DNA of 64,000 bases from Fictibacillus macauensis ZFHKF-1 (GCF_000269865.1 NZ_AKKV01000023.1:1-64000); one strand, 5' to 3'. Shown: positions 41,636 to 52,871, counted from the stretch's first letter. The notes: a model not told the origin generated them from the letters alone. Numbers and translations: made by a program.

Positions 41636-44545
41636 TTAAGAGTGCAGTTTTTCATAAATTCCACGCCCCATACGATACACGAGACGATTATTTTTATACT
41701 TTTCCCATACGTGTTTTACGAAGTAATTACGCTTTAGCGATTGCCATAAGGAGGCTGACGCGTAAAGCTTACGTTCTTGTTGCTTAATTTCCTGATAAAT
41801 GCGTGCACTATTATGATGATCAACATAGTTGAAGTAGTGTTCACGTTTTTGTGCAAATATCGGATTCTCAGCAAAATCTTGGACAATATACTGCTCTAAG
41901 CGCGAAACTAAATCATCTGACTCGTAAGCAACCTCACCAAACAGCTCATCTTTTAAGTTCATATAAGCCCCTTGATTTTCTTCATACTGATCGACATCAA
42001 AATGAAAGAAAAGCACCGGTTTCTTCTGATAATAGGTTTCCCAAGCAACACTTGAATAATCCGTAATTAAAAGGCTACTTCTCATTAACAGTTCATTCAC
42101 ATTTACTTCGCCAAATTGAATAACCGAAATGCGTTCATTCGTACTTGTAAAGCTTTGGACATAAGGCATAAATTTCGGATGAACGTAGAAATTCAGTTTC
42201 ACATCATATTGCTCTAATAAAGACGTTAATTTCGGTGAAGAAATAAGTTTATTATATTCATGGAAGTAAGAGGATTGTACAAATTGTTCGTCATCTACTT
42301 CTTCTAACCAATTTCGCCATGTTGGCATTAAGAAGATTTCCTTTTGCTTCGTCTGTTGACTTTGATCTTCTAATACATCCCATCGTGAAAGCCCCGTTAC
42401 AATGACGTTTTCTTCCTCATAACCGAAATAGTTCACCACTATATCTTTTTCGAAATCAGAAGAAACAACAAACAAGTTCGCACCATTTGCGGTGCCAACT
42501 TTAAAGGTATTCTCCACCTTCTTCAAACCAAGGACACCGTGCTGTAAAAACACAAATCGTTTCTTATTAAGTGTATTGCGAATAGGGCCTTGGGAAACGC
42601 GCCAAGCATATCCGTGGCCTTTCGTTTCAGAAGAAACAATAAGCTTAGAGCCTAACAATAGAAATAGATGTTTAATACTCATAAAATAAACAACGCGTCG
42701 CTTATAAGGCGTTAAATGGCGCTCATCAGCCGACCCTTTTTTAATGACATAATACACTTTTTGCTTAGGATGCTTCTCATACATATATTTAAAGAAATAA
42801 AAGCTATTATCTTGGGCCGTTTCTGAGTATTTCTCATGAACTAACCAGACGGGCTGCCATCGGAAATACCATAGGCATAGAATAGATAGCATATAAGCAA
42901 TATACTCTCGCATTTTATCACGTAACGTTTCATGCTCACCTACTCGTCGATACGTTAAGCTTACACAGTTGTTAACCGTAATGTATGGATAAATCACATG
43001 TTCATCTGTCGTATGAAGGTTATGATTAAATACCGCATTTTTTAATTTACGATACGTTACTAAGCTGCCATTCCGCAAACGAATGAACCGTTTTGTACCA
43101 TTATGCAACAATACAGAAACGTAGAAATCCCAATAAAATTGCTCTAGGGGCAATCGTTTCACATGGAACACAGCAGAAAGACGACGTTCATTGTCATCTT
43201 CTACTACTTCTACTTTACAAGGAATCATTACCGTTTGCTCTTTATTTTGACGATGGCGCAGTACAAGTCCTTCAATAATATATGCTTCATCCATTTTCAC
43301 GTTTGCACTGAGCGTAATCTCACCTTGTTGAGACATTGTCAGCTTTTGTAATGTCGCTTTTGCTGGATACAGAGAATTTACATATTGCTCGTTCGTACAC
43401 ATATAAAAAGTTAATTCATTTTTTACGGTAAAATAAGGAGACAGTCCTAATGTGTCTGATAACGGTATATAAGGTGGTTCCTCATCTTGGTCAGGTAGAC
43501 CGCTTAATGCTTTATGATTGCCGATTCTTCGCACTTCACAAATTGCACCATGATACATGCGAATGAATACGTCCCAACGACCACTTTGTTGAATATGCTC
43601 CTTTAACGGTTCTACATCAAGCATAATCCGCGTTTGGCCTTGGTAGGTGAGCTTCGTAAAGGCTAAAGGCACCTCATCATCCGATTTTCGCTTTGAAAGA
43701 AAAAAATCAAATTCCTCACAGTGTGCCAAATCAGCCGTATTTAAATCAAAAACGATCGAATTGGCAGTAACAAACAAATGTCGAGAAGGAAGCTGACCTT
43801 TTACAGTAAAAGGCACTTCGATGCTTTCTATTTCAGCATCTAATGACAAGGGATAGCGTTCAATGAGCTGACCTTTCGTAATTTCCAAAAATACCGTTGC
43901 CATTTCTTTTCCTTGCAAATCAACGGTTAACACCTGACGGTTAGCACTCCGTTCATACGGAAGAAAAGAAATGTCGCGTTCATTTTTGCACACAATTTTC
44001 ACTTCATCCTCACTTCCTTGTAATGGATAAGGAAGCGTAATCGCCATGGTTTCATCTTGCACATCCACTTGACAAAGACCTGTTGGTAAAGAAAGAATGT
44101 CATAGCCTTCTCGTTCAAGTTGCAGAACAGAATCGATATGAAGCGATAAGCCATTTTTCTCTGTCACATACGGCACCCCTGCCACCGCTTCTTCTACATA
44201 ATAAAAAGGTTTTAAATAGCGCATTTTTTGTGGTGAAACAGCTGTTTCATACAAGCCCAATCGACGCATTTGTGCTCCGTCAAATAAGCCTTTTTTTATA
44301 TAAAAATCCCAACGACCTTGTGGTAAATGTGCAAATTGTTCAAAGGAAATACGTAGCTGATCTCCTTTTTCCTCTGATGAAATAAACACATACTCCACTT
44401 CAACAGGCATTGCTTTTTTTCGTTCCATTACAAAAAGCGAAACATACTCTTGAATAAACTCTACTTTTTTAGGTAATGTAATGACGATGTCTTCCCCATT
44501 CCACGATACATGGCTAAAGGAAAACCGACCGTGTCTGTTCTTCAT
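41636..44545 (-). CDS. CDP-glycerol glycerophosphotransferase family protein
   Basis: 969 aa. The C-terminal about 380 residues are a Glyphos_transf (TagB/TagF-type) domain, with LQHGVLGLKK, FLMPTWRNWLE, YVHPKFMPYV and LITDYSSVAWET motifs. These enzymes polymerise or add glycerol phosphate in teichoic acids at the inner membrane face. About 560 N-terminal residues hold repeated beta-rich units (RWDFYIKKGL, RWDVFIRMY, YWDFYVSVL), a repeat seen in large TagF-like proteins. It lies 32 bases after galU, supporting a cell-wall polymer role. A parS-like site lies inside it. Confidence 0.87.
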   Translation of the reverse strand: MKNRHGRFSFSHVSWNGEDIVITLPKKVEFIQEYVSLFVMERKKAMPVEVEYVFISSEEKGDQLRISFEQFAHLPQGRWDFYIKKGLFDGAQMRRLGLYETAVSPQKMRYLKPFYYVEEAVAGVPYVTEKNGLSLHIDSVLQLEREGYDILSLPTGLCQVDVQDETMAITLPYPLQGSEDEVKIVCKNERDISFLPYERSANRQVLTVDLQGKEMATVFLEITKGQLIERYPLSLDAEIESIEVPFTVKGQLPSRHLFVTANSIVFDLNTADLAHCEEFDFFLSKRKSDDEVPLAFTKLTYQGQTRIMLDVEPLKEHIQQSGRWDVFIRMYHGAICEVRRIGNHKALSGLPDQDEEPPYIPLSDTLGLSPYFTVKNELTFYMCTNEQYVNSLYPAKATLQKLTMSQQGEITLSANVKMDEAYIIEGLVLRHRQNKEQTVMIPCKVEVVEDDNERRLSAVFHVKRLPLEQFYWDFYVSVLLHNGTKRFIRLRNGSLVTYRKLKNAVFNHNLHTTDEHVIYPYITVNNCVSLTYRRVGEHETLRDKMREYIAYMLSILCLWYFRWQPVWLVHEKYSETAQDNSFYFFKYMYEKHPKQKVYYVIKKGSADERHLTPYKRRVVYFMSIKHLFLLLGSKLIVSSETKGHGYAWRVSQGPIRNTLNKKRFVFLQHGVLGLKKVENTFKVGTANGANLFVVSSDFEKDIVVNYFGYEEENVIVTGLSRWDVLEDQSQQTKQKEIFLMPTWRNWLEEVDDEQFVQSSYFHEYNKLISSPKLTSLLEQYDVKLNFYVHPKFMPYVQSFTSTNERISVIQFGEVNVNELLMRSSLLITDYSSVAWETYYQKKPVLFFHFDVDQYEENQGAYMNLKDELFGEVAYESDDLVSRLEQYIVQDFAENPIFAQKREHYFNYVDHHNSARIYQEIKQQERKLYASASLWQSLKRNYFVKHVWEKYKNNRLVYRMGRGIYEKLHS
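43155..43170. promoter_or_regulatory. Second parS-like site, within a gene
   Basis: Plus strand CGTTTCACATGGAACA; reverse TGTTCCATGTGAAACG, two differences from the parS consensus. It shares the ATGT centre with the site at 36825. Confidence 0.4.
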
Positions 44546-44577
44546 TCCTTTTCTCCCCCATTACTCAAGCGTGACAA

Positions 44578-45465
44578 TTATGAGATGGTCACTTTTTCAT
44601 CGATCAGTTTTTGCTTCATAAATGATAAAAGTGGTGCTTTTAACTCCGGATTTTGCAGCGCAAAATCAAGCGTTGTTTCAATGAAGCCAAGCTTTTCCCC
44701 AACATCGTATCGCTTGCCTTCAAAGTCATAGGCATAGACAGGCTGTTCTGTGTTTAATTGTTGAATCGCATCTGTTAACTGAATCTCATTTCCAGAACCG
44801 ACCGTTTGTTTATCTAAGTGGGCAAAGATTTCTGGTGTTAATACGTAACGACCCATAATCGCAAGGTTCGAAGGTGCTTCTTGTTGTGTCGGTTTTTCAA
44901 CAAGCCCTTTAATACCATAGCGTCGCCCTTCTTGTGAAGTAGGATCAATAATTCCATAACGACTCGTTTCTTCACTAGAAACGGTTTTAACACCAATAAC
45001 AGAGCTACCTGTGTTGTCATACTCTTGAATTAATTGCTTTAACCCAGGTGTTTCTGATTGAACAATATCGTCACCTAATAAGACAGCAAATGGTTCATCA
45101 CCAATAAATTTACGTGCACACCAGACAGCATGTCCCAGGCCTTTTGGTTCTTTCTGACGAATATAATGAATATCTGCCATGGCTGCTGATTTTTGAACCT
45201 CTTTTAAAATTTCCATTTTACCTTTTTCATAAAGGTTTTGTTCCAGTTCAAACGCATAATCGAAATGATCTTCAATCGCACGCTTTCCTTTTCCCGTTAC
45301 GATAATAATATCTTCTATGCCTGAAGCAATTGCTTCCTCGACAATATATTGAATGGTTGGTTTATCTACAATCGGTAACATTTCCTTAGGCATTGCTTTC
45401 GTAGCTGGTAAGAATCTCGTTCCTAATCCAGCGGCTGGTATAATCGCCTTTTTCACCTTTTTCAA
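44578..45465 (-). CDS. galU: UTP-glucose-1-phosphate uridylyltransferase
   Basis: 295 aa (GtaB/GalU family). N-terminal [20 protein letters not shown] is the nucleotide-binding signature; [10 protein letters not shown] and [10 protein letters not shown] are also present. Makes UDP-glucose for teichoic acid glucosylation and glycolipid anchors. The start is TTG 45465, preceded by AAAGGAG; in-frame ATG 45549 has none. It overlaps no gene but precedes the teichoic acid gene by 32 bases. Confidence 0.93.
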   Translation of the reverse strand: MKKVKKAIIPAAGLGTRFLPATKAMPKEMLPIVDKPTIQYIVEEAIASGIEDIIIVTGKGKRAIEDHFDYAFELEQNLYEKGKMEILKEVQKSAAMADIHYIRQKEPKGLGHAVWCARKFIGDEPFAVLLGDDIVQSETPGLKQLIQEYDNTGSSVIGVKTVSSEETSRYGIIDPTSQEGRRYGIKGLVEKPTQQEAPSNLAIMGRYVLTPEIFAHLDKQTVGSGNEIQLTDAIQQLNTEQPVYAYDFEGKRYDVGEKLGFIETTLDFALQNPELKAPLLSFMKQKLIDEKVTIS

Positions 45466-45733
45466 CTGAATCGCTCTCCTTTTATTAACTATGTGTAATT
45501 TTAAATAAAATAAATATAAGAAATAAGACGGATCATTGCTAAATGTCATGATACTTTTTACACAATTTTATTTCAGTGTAACATTATTGAAATATCATAT
45601 TCAATTGGTTTGCTTGTTAATCAGCAATATTACATTTCTTGCAATGCTACCAACAAAACTTGTGAATCCAAGCATTTACGTATATTGTAAAAGCATAGCA
45701 AAATATTTCTAGTTCCAGGAGGCTCCTGCTCGT

Positions 45734-47332
45734 ATGAAACGACTATTAAAATTTGCGGGAATTGGCGCAGCGGCAGCAGCGGCAGTTGCCGCTCTGGCTG
45801 TCAAAAAAACCAAATCTCAAAATGATCAAGCCGTCCTTCAATCTCATAAAACACCAAGTTTTTCCCAGCGAACGCTTGATTTCAAGCCATTTAAAAAAGC
45901 AATGCATGAAATGAGCCGCAAACGGCACTCTGAGATTGATGCCATGGTTGCAAATGCAAGTATTCTTTCTATTCAAAAGCGCTTAAAGCGAAAAGAGCTT
46001 ACTTGCCAAGAGCTTGTAACCTACTATGTCATTAACATTGAAAAGAATGATGAAGATACGTTAAATGCCGTTGTTGAATTAAATCCTGATGCCTTAACCA
46101 TTGCTAAGAAGCTCGATGACACCAACCACGTCACTAATGGAAAGCTATTTGGCATCCCATTATTATTAAAGGATAATATTGGAACAGCCGATCGCATGCA
46201 TACTTCAGCTGGCGCCGATGTCTTAAAAGAGGCTTTTACGGATGAAGATGCCTTTCTTGTTGAGCAGATTCGCAAGCAGCAAGGAATTCTTTTAGGCAAA
46301 ACAAATATGAGTGAATGGGCATACTACATGTCAGAAAAAGCGCCGAATGGGTATTCCTCGCTTGGTGGACAGACGATGAATCCTTATGGAGGCTTTGATG
46401 TTGGTGGTTCAAGTTCAGGAAGTGGGGTTGCAGTGGCGGCTAACCTTGCACCACTTGCTGTTGGCACAGAAACGTGTGGCTCCATTATTAGCCCTGCTAC
46501 GCAAAATTCCGTGGTTGGACTTAAACCCACATTCGGAACGATTAGCCGACATCGGATCATACCGATTGCCTCAGCACTTGATACAGCAGGACCAATGGCA
46601 AAAAGTGTTGAAGATGTAGCCGTTCTCTTTGAGGTAATGAACGTTGTTGATGAACGAGATCCTGCTAGTATTTCCTGCTCGTTTTCGGCAACTGCCGTGC
46701 AATCGTTAGATCAGAAGCAAGCAAGTCGTATGACAATTGCTTACCTAGCACATCCTGACACAACACAAGAAGAGGAACAAATCGTTACGCGCGTGATGAA
46801 AGAGCTTCAGTATAGCGGCTTTTACGTAACGAAAGTACAACTTGAATCTCCGAAGCATATTGACTTAAACAGCATAATGCGCGAAAGCTTCGAAAACGAT
46901 GTTAATGCCTATTTAAAGAAAACAAAAACTCATTCCTCACTCACAGTGCAACAAATAGTTGACTATAACAAAAAACGCATCACCTTCCGAGCACCATTTG
47001 GCCAAGAATGCCTTGTCGAAAGTGTGGAAAATAAGCATATGAACTCTCAAGAACTGGCACATCATATTGCACAAACACGCGAGCAAGCACGTTCATTCCT
47101 AGATGCAGCAATGGCAAATGGCGCCGACGCCCTCTTAACATTGGGCACAAGTCATGCCGTTGAATATTGTGGAGCTGGTTATCCTGCTCTCTCGATTCCA
47201 GCTGGCTATAAAGCAAACGGTGAACCTGTTGGCATTACACTGATCGGTAAACCCCGCTCAGAAGAAAAGCTCTTAAGCATTGGACGCACCTATGAAGAAG
47301 AAACGAAGCACCGTCGTTCTCCTTCTCTATAA
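45734..47332 (+). CDS. Amidase-signature family hydrolase
   Basis: 532 aa. N-terminal hydrophobic Ala-rich segment (6-24) suggests membrane anchoring or secretion. Amidase-signature motifs: LLLKDN (catalytic Lys), GGSSSGSGVAVAANLAPLAV (Ser-cis-Ser-Lys core) and VGLKPT. Secreted or anchored amidases of this type hydrolyse amides of unknown nature; it is not GatA, which is cytosolic and lies with gatC/gatB. AGGAGG before the ATG. Confidence 0.85.
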   Translation: MKRLLKFAGIGAAAAAAVAALAVKKTKSQNDQAVLQSHKTPSFSQRTLDFKPFKKAMHEMSRKRHSEIDAMVANASILSIQKRLKRKELTCQELVTYYVINIEKNDEDTLNAVVELNPDALTIAKKLDDTNHVTNGKLFGIPLLLKDNIGTADRMHTSAGADVLKEAFTDEDAFLVEQIRKQQGILLGKTNMSEWAYYMSEKAPNGYSSLGGQTMNPYGGFDVGGSSSGSGVAVAANLAPLAVGTETCGSIISPATQNSVVGLKPTFGTISRHRIIPIASALDTAGPMAKSVEDVAVLFEVMNVVDERDPASISCSFSATAVQSLDQKQASRMTIAYLAHPDTTQEEEQIVTRVMKELQYSGFYVTKVQLESPKHIDLNSIMRESFENDVNAYLKKTKTHSSLTVQQIVDYNKKRITFRAPFGQECLVESVENKHMNSQELAHHIAQTREQARSFLDAAMANGADALLTLGTSHAVEYCGAGYPALSIPAGYKANGEPVGITLIGKPRSEEKLLSIGRTYEEETKHRRSPSL

Positions 47333-47340
47333 ATGTACGC

Positions 47341-47372
47341 AAAGAGGCATTGACGACAATGTCTCTTTTTTT
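47341..47372 (+). terminator. Terminator
   Basis: AAAGAGGCATTG-ACGA-CAATGTCTCTTTTTTT. Confidence 0.85.
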
Positions 47373-47436
47373 CATTTGTAAAAGATTGCTTTTTTACCGA
47401 TATTCCTACTATAGATCTTAATTTGGAGGGGTATGT

Positions 47437-49179
47437 GTGAGAAAAAAGCAAAAATCAATAAAATTGAAGCTAATTGCTATATGTCTTTTACTGTTAACGA
47501 TTCCTAGTGTTTTAATTGGCATTGTTAGCTTTTTTCAAGCGAAAAGTGAGCTAGATGAACGGGGAAAAATCGGTTTAAAAAATGATGTAAAGTACACATT
47601 AGCTATGATTGAGCAGGTAGATGACCAAGTAAAAGCGGGGAAACTCTCCTTGCAAGCGGCACAAGAACACGTAAAAAACACTATTTTAGGTGCCAAGCGC
47701 CCCGATGGAACTCGGCCTATTTCCAAAAACTTTGATTTAGGAGAGCATGGCTACCTCTTTGTTCTAAATGACCAAGGAATAGAAATTGCCCATCCGCTCA
47801 TCGAAGGAAAGGATTCCTTTAAAATTGTTTCAAAAGATGGAAAAATTATGGGCAAGGAACTCATCACATTAGCTAATAAAGGCGGTGGTTTTTTTACATA
47901 TCAATGGGAACTCCCACAATCTAAAGAAATTGGTGAAAAAATTACGTATACCGCAAAGGATCCACGCTGGGGCTGGATTGTAAATGCTGGTACATACCTT
48001 GTGGACTTTAATAAAGGCGCAAATAGTATCCTGTATGTGCTTTTCATTACGCTCGGACTCTCTCTAATGATTGGAGGAGTCATTATTTACTATTTTGCCG
48101 AACGTATTACGCGACCACTTCGCGCCATGGAGCAAGCCTCTATTCGCTTAGCCAATGGTGAGCTTACGACTGGCTCTAATATAAGCCATCGGAATGATGA
48201 AATTGGTCGTCTCTCTCTTCAGTTTGAACGCATGGGTGAGCAATTAAAGGGAGTCATTAAAGATGTCATTATTCATTCTCAACAAGTAGCGTCGTCTTCA
48301 AAAGAATTGCTAGCTGCCGCCGATGAAACATCAAAGGCTACAGCACAAATTACATACACAACACAAGACATATTAAAAGAAAGCCAACAGAATTTATCGC
48401 GCTATGAAGACACCGTGCATTCCGTTGGCAACATAAAAAGTAGCATGAATGACGTTAAAAATCATAGTAAAGAGACCGAGAAACAATCACAACATACCGT
48501 CCAATTGGCAACCGATGGAGAGCAATCCATCGCACAAGCAAGTGGACAAATGCAAACAATTGTAAGCATTGTACAGCACTTGAGTACAAACATTTTCACT
48601 TTCAATGAAACATCAAAGCAAATAGAAAGCATTATCGAAAGTATTAAAGGCATCGCTAATCAAACCAATTTACTTGCCTTAAATGCATCCATTGAAGCAG
48701 CGCGTGCCGGTGAACAAGGAAAAGGCTTTTCAGTCGTCGCCCAAGAAGTCCGAAAACTCGCTGAACAATCAACAGAAGCGTCACAACAAATTACAGAGTT
48801 AATCCGTTTAATCCAAGGCAATGCGCTCAGTACTACTGAAACGATGAACCAAGCCCAGCAAGAAGTGGAAAAAGGGCTTACCGCTATGAATGCTGCCGGT
48901 GATCAGTTCTCAACCATTAAAGCAAGCATTGCACACGTGCTTACCCACATTAAAGACATTCATACGAAAACAAATCGCGTCACAGAAGAGATGGAGGTAC
49001 TCGTAGTAGCCGCTGAACACTCACAACACTATTCCGAAAAAACAGCCCTACGCACAGAAGAGGTTGCTGCATCAACCGAAGAACAGCTAGCTTGCATCGA
49101 AGAAGTAACCGCCGCCTCAACATCTCTGTCCAAACAAGCTATGGAGCTACAGCAACGATTAACGAAATTTAAAGTATAA
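47437..49179 (+). CDS. Methyl-accepting chemotaxis protein
   Basis: 580 aa, GTG start with GGAGGGG. Two membrane helices (about 10-30 and 205-225) bracket a Cache-type sensor ([25 protein letters not shown]), followed by HAMP and the MCP signalling domain with hairpin tip [20 protein letters not shown]. Signals to CheA. The sensor pattern fits small organic acids, which is inference. Confidence 0.9.
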   Translation: MRKKQKSIKLKLIAICLLLLTIPSVLIGIVSFFQAKSELDERGKIGLKNDVKYTLAMIEQVDDQVKAGKLSLQAAQEHVKNTILGAKRPDGTRPISKNFDLGEHGYLFVLNDQGIEIAHPLIEGKDSFKIVSKDGKIMGKELITLANKGGGFFTYQWELPQSKEIGEKITYTAKDPRWGWIVNAGTYLVDFNKGANSILYVLFITLGLSLMIGGVIIYYFAERITRPLRAMEQASIRLANGELTTGSNISHRNDEIGRLSLQFERMGEQLKGVIKDVIIHSQQVASSSKELLAAADETSKATAQITYTTQDILKESQQNLSRYEDTVHSVGNIKSSMNDVKNHSKETEKQSQHTVQLATDGEQSIAQASGQMQTIVSIVQHLSTNIFTFNETSKQIESIIESIKGIANQTNLLALNASIEAARAGEQGKGFSVVAQEVRKLAEQSTEASQQITELIRLIQGNALSTTETMNQAQQEVEKGLTAMNAAGDQFSTIKASIAHVLTHIKDIHTKTNRVTEEMEVLVVAAEHSQHYSEKTALRTEEVAASTEEQLACIEEVTAASTSLSKQAMELQQRLTKFKV

Positions 49180-49185
49180 GAGCAG

Positions 49186-49226
49186 GTGCGAAATCCTTAT
49201 GTGGTTAAGGATTTCGCCTTTTTATA
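49186..49226 (+). terminator. Terminator
   Basis: GCGAAATCCTTA-TGTGG-TTAAGGATTTCGCCTTTTT. Confidence 0.9.
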
Positions 49227-49363
49227 ATCAAATGATTATAGGATAGTTCAATGTCGCATAAACATGATTGTTCTCATCATTTCAATACATTTATACAAGG
49301 TAATACTAAACACGACTATGTAATTCTAAGTATCTCCTTCAATCACAAGAGAGGATGATTTCT

Positions 49364-50110
49364 ATGAAACTAGGCATCATATCAGACATTCACGGCAACG
49401 CTGCCGCACTTAAAGCTGTCTTAGCAAAACTTCAAGACGATCATCATGTAGATATGATTTATTGTTTAGGTGATCTGATCGGATATGGTCCTGACACAAA
49501 TGAAGTACTAGAACTTTTATTTTCTCGCGAAGACGTGGCAATGGTTACCGGCAATCATGATGAAGCTATCCTCGCATTACTAACGAATACACCGTACCCT
49601 GATTATCATCCGAACTTAAAAGAACATCATGAATGGATTGCACATCATATAGATCTCTCGTACGTACCACATTTACAGCAGCTGCCTCGTGTGATTACGC
49701 GAGAAATAAATCACGTTCATCTTTGGTTTGCTCATTATCAATTAGTGCCTGGACATGAAACGCTGACCATCGCCGATGAGCCTTTTTCTCCGATTGTAGG
49801 GATCAATCCTTATCAATTAGATCAACTATTCAAAGATGTGATGGCAGATCTTATCTGCTTTGGCCACCGTCATCCGCTGCATTATTTTAAAACTGCCCAC
49901 TCCACATACTTAAATCCCGGCGCACTTGGCTGTAGTCGTACGCAAACAGCTCCTTATGCTCTCGTCTCCTTAACGAACCACACCATGAATATTGAGCTAC
50001 ATAATGCACCCTATGACAATACAGCCTTCTTAGCTTCTTATGCAACATTACAAGTACCAGATCGAGCGTATATTTTAAAAATGATGCACGGTAATCAACA
50101 GCTTCGCTAA
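49364..50110 (+). CDS. Metallophosphoesterase (YfcE/MJ0936-like)
   Basis: 248 aa. Motifs SDIHGNAAAL (7-16), GDLIGYGP, GNHDE, HLWFAHYQ and CFGHRHP; calcineurin-like phosphoesterase 2 group. Likely a phosphodiesterase or nucleotidase in the cytosol. ATG 49364 lies well spaced from GAGAGG; ATG 49355 is adjacent to it and unlikely. Confidence 0.82.
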   Translation: MKLGIISDIHGNAAALKAVLAKLQDDHHVDMIYCLGDLIGYGPDTNEVLELLFSREDVAMVTGNHDEAILALLTNTPYPDYHPNLKEHHEWIAHHIDLSYVPHLQQLPRVITREINHVHLWFAHYQLVPGHETLTIADEPFSPIVGINPYQLDQLFKDVMADLICFGHRHPLHYFKTAHSTYLNPGALGCSRTQTAPYALVSLTNHTMNIELHNAPYDNTAFLASYATLQVPDRAYILKMMHGNQQLR

Positions 50111-50126
50111 CCAAGCGAAGCTGTTA
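50097..50126 (+). terminator. Terminator overlapping gene end
   Basis: AACAGCTTCGC-TAACCAA-GCGAAGCTGTT. Confidence 0.75.
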
Positions 50127-50177
50127 TCACTCATGATAGAATAAAGCAAATGAGAAAAATAAAGTGAAGGTGAATTT

Positions 50178-52868
50178 ATGAAGATAACTGTGTTAGGTGG
50201 CGGTAATGAAATTGGCGCATCTTGCCTTCATATACAATTGGCTGATCAAGTTATAGTCATTGATGCTGGCATGCGTATGCATGGCGATCAACTATTGCCA
50301 TCGCTTGGCTTAATTGAGGAGCTTGGTGTACCTGATGTCATACTTGTTACGCATGCGCATGCCGATCATATTGGCGCATTACCTGTCCTGCATGCGATGT
50401 TTCCACACGTTCCGATGTATGCCACACCACCAACGATTGAGCTAACGACCGTTATGATGAAAGATTCTTTTAAAATCATGTCAATGCGCTCTGAACAGAC
50501 GCATACTTTACCACCTTATACAAAGGAGCAAGTAGCTGCTGTCCTACAAGCTTTCTTACCGTTTCCCGCCAATCAGACACTACATATTGGTCATGTTAAA
50601 ATTACTAGCTACCGAGCTGGTCACATCTTAGGGGCCGTTATGTTTTTAATCGAAGGAGACGGCGAGAAGCTTTTTGTGACAGGTGATTTAAGCTTTAAAG
50701 CAGGCCGAACGATTCCCGGTGCCGTCGTCCCAAAACACATTGAACCAGACGTTGTTATTATGGAATCAACATACGGCAACCGTGCGCATAGCGATCGCAA
50801 TAGCGAAGAAAAACGCTTAGCTGAACATGTCGCCGCTACTATAGCTGGCGGTGGATTTGCGTTAATTCCCGCCTTTGCACTCGGTCGTGCGCAAGAGGTA
50901 CTTTTAATTTTACAAGACTATATGGAACGTGGACTCATTCCGCAATTTCCGATATATGTGGACGGTCTCGTGACGCCAATTAGTCGCATCTATCGCGATT
51001 ATCCTCACTATTTAAAAGGACCTGTCGCTCATCGCATCATGAAAAACGGCGATGCTTTTTTAACCGAGCGCTGTCGTGCTGTGTCACGTGATGAACGAGA
51101 AGATGTACTTAATGGTAAGCCTGCCTGTATCGTAGCCTCATCTGGAATGTTAACAGGCGGCGCAAGTGCTTGGTATGCTGAACGTCTACTTTCTAATGAA
51201 AAAAACGCCATCTTTATTACAGGCTATCAAGATGAAGAGAGCCCTGGACGCAAGTTACTAAACCTTGCTGACGGCATTGAGCAACATATTGAGTTAAACG
51301 GACGGGAATATCCAGTGCAATGCTCCGTTACCAAATACGGACTATCTGGACATGCTGATGCCCATGAAATGAATGTGTTTATAGAGGCATTAGCACCTAC
51401 GCATACCTTGCTCGTCCATGGTGATGATACTGCGCGCATGCAGCTAGCGGAACGCCTTCACGAGCGCTATTCACCTATTCTCGTTGAAAATGGTGAAACG
51501 TATGAGTTTGAAAAGCGAACTTCGGGTAAAGGAATAAAAGGGAAGCGCTATAGCCTTGATCCTATGATAGAACACGCGCGAAGTTATATTGGACAGCTTT
51601 TGTTGTATCGACAAGATGAAGATGATCTGTATAAGCTTGCACTCTGTACGAGTATACACCCGAAAGGTCAGCTACTCTTTTGTCAAACGCTAAAAGGTAA
51701 ACCGCTTAAGCTTCAACCACATGATGTAGCCTGTGCCATTGCACCGTATAACGATACGATGAGTCGACTCGTCCAAGAGGTAGAGCCTGTTCTTACCTTC
51801 GCTCGTCCTATGCTTCAAGCGATTGATTGGACACGATTAACTCCCGGGCGCGCGACACTGACGGACATCTATCAAGCGTTACAGGTTACTAGATTAGAGC
51901 AGCAAGTTGCGGTCGCTCTCGCGTTACAACTAACAACCTATAGTCATTCCTATTACACAATGGATGAAAAGTTTATTAGCGGTATGCAAGAGCTCAAGCT
52001 TCCTGTACAAGGATTACAAATGAATGCTACTAAAGCAATGGAGTGGGTGCGTACACAGTTCCAGGAAATCGAAGGATTCTTAAAATGCGGTGTTGACTTT
52101 ATGCATACGGCTAATGAGCAACTGACCCTTTACTTTGATTTTCCAAATCGCTTTACAGCACAAGAACGAAGCGATCTAACAGGCTTAGTAGTAAGCCAGA
52201 CAGGGTGGCGTACGGTCCTATCTGATTCCATTCGTCAAGATCGACTCACTCCACTTTTAGGAGAGGCGCTTGGTGAATCAGTAGGCTCTTTGTCTATTCA
52301 TCTTGCTACGCATACCGTAGTTGTGAATGTAGAACAACCGCCTCAAGCAGAACAAGCACTAGCATCCTTTACGAAACGAACAGGCTTTACCGTTCAATTT
52401 AAAGACGACAAAGCCCCGTCAACTGCATCACAGCAGCCACTCTATTCCATCGCAAGCAACACCTCGCCGCTTGAAAACAATCAAGCGATGGAAGAAGCTA
52501 AGCGCTGGGCGCATGACCGGCAATTAACGATTTACAAAACAAGTCTTCGTCAACAAGGCAAAGAGCGCACACTAGAAGTACATTTTATAACACCTGAAAT
52601 TGCCGAACGCCATCATGCGGACTTAGAAGAGCTTTCTTATCGCATTGGTTTTCCGGTAACCTTTGCACAGCAACCAAAGCAAAATGAAGTGATCCAACGT
52701 ACGTTAACGCTTCTGCCAAACACGTGGCAGCTGAAGAAGAATCCATCGATTCATATTGATCGAAAAACCGTTGGAGTGAAGCTAGAAACATCTCCTGCTC
52801 CGAAAGAAGTGGATACGGTTCGTGAAGCTTTATACGATCAGACAGGCTATCAGCTTCAACTTTTATAG
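50178..52868 (+). CDS. MBL-fold beta-CASP metallohydrolase with long C-terminal extension
   Basis: 896 aa. Residues 1-460 form a metallo-beta-lactamase plus beta-CASP and RMMBL core: THAHADHIG (zinc motif), GDLS, MESTYGNR, PAFALGRAQE, SSGMLTGGASAW, SGHADAHEM, LVHGDD. Related to archaeal CPSF-like and bacterial RNA-processing nucleases, not RNase J (which has no such tail). The C-terminal 430 residues are unusual and unrecognised. AAGGTG before the ATG. RNA cleavage is inferred from family. Confidence 0.85.
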   Translation: MKITVLGGGNEIGASCLHIQLADQVIVIDAGMRMHGDQLLPSLGLIEELGVPDVILVTHAHADHIGALPVLHAMFPHVPMYATPPTIELTTVMMKDSFKIMSMRSEQTHTLPPYTKEQVAAVLQAFLPFPANQTLHIGHVKITSYRAGHILGAVMFLIEGDGEKLFVTGDLSFKAGRTIPGAVVPKHIEPDVVIMESTYGNRAHSDRNSEEKRLAEHVAATIAGGGFALIPAFALGRAQEVLLILQDYMERGLIPQFPIYVDGLVTPISRIYRDYPHYLKGPVAHRIMKNGDAFLTERCRAVSRDEREDVLNGKPACIVASSGMLTGGASAWYAERLLSNEKNAIFITGYQDEESPGRKLLNLADGIEQHIELNGREYPVQCSVTKYGLSGHADAHEMNVFIEALAPTHTLLVHGDDTARMQLAERLHERYSPILVENGETYEFEKRTSGKGIKGKRYSLDPMIEHARSYIGQLLLYRQDEDDLYKLALCTSIHPKGQLLFCQTLKGKPLKLQPHDVACAIAPYNDTMSRLVQEVEPVLTFARPMLQAIDWTRLTPGRATLTDIYQALQVTRLEQQVAVALALQLTTYSHSYYTMDEKFISGMQELKLPVQGLQMNATKAMEWVRTQFQEIEGFLKCGVDFMHTANEQLTLYFDFPNRFTAQERSDLTGLVVSQTGWRTVLSDSIRQDRLTPLLGEALGESVGSLSIHLATHTVVVNVEQPPQAEQALASFTKRTGFTVQFKDDKAPSTASQQPLYSIASNTSPLENNQAMEEAKRWAHDRQLTIYKTSLRQQGKERTLEVHFITPEIAERHHADLEELSYRIGFPVTFAQQPKQNEVIQRTLTLLPNTWQLKKNPSIHIDRKTVGVKLETSPAPKEVDTVREALYDQTGYQLQLL

Positions 52869-52871
52869 TAA

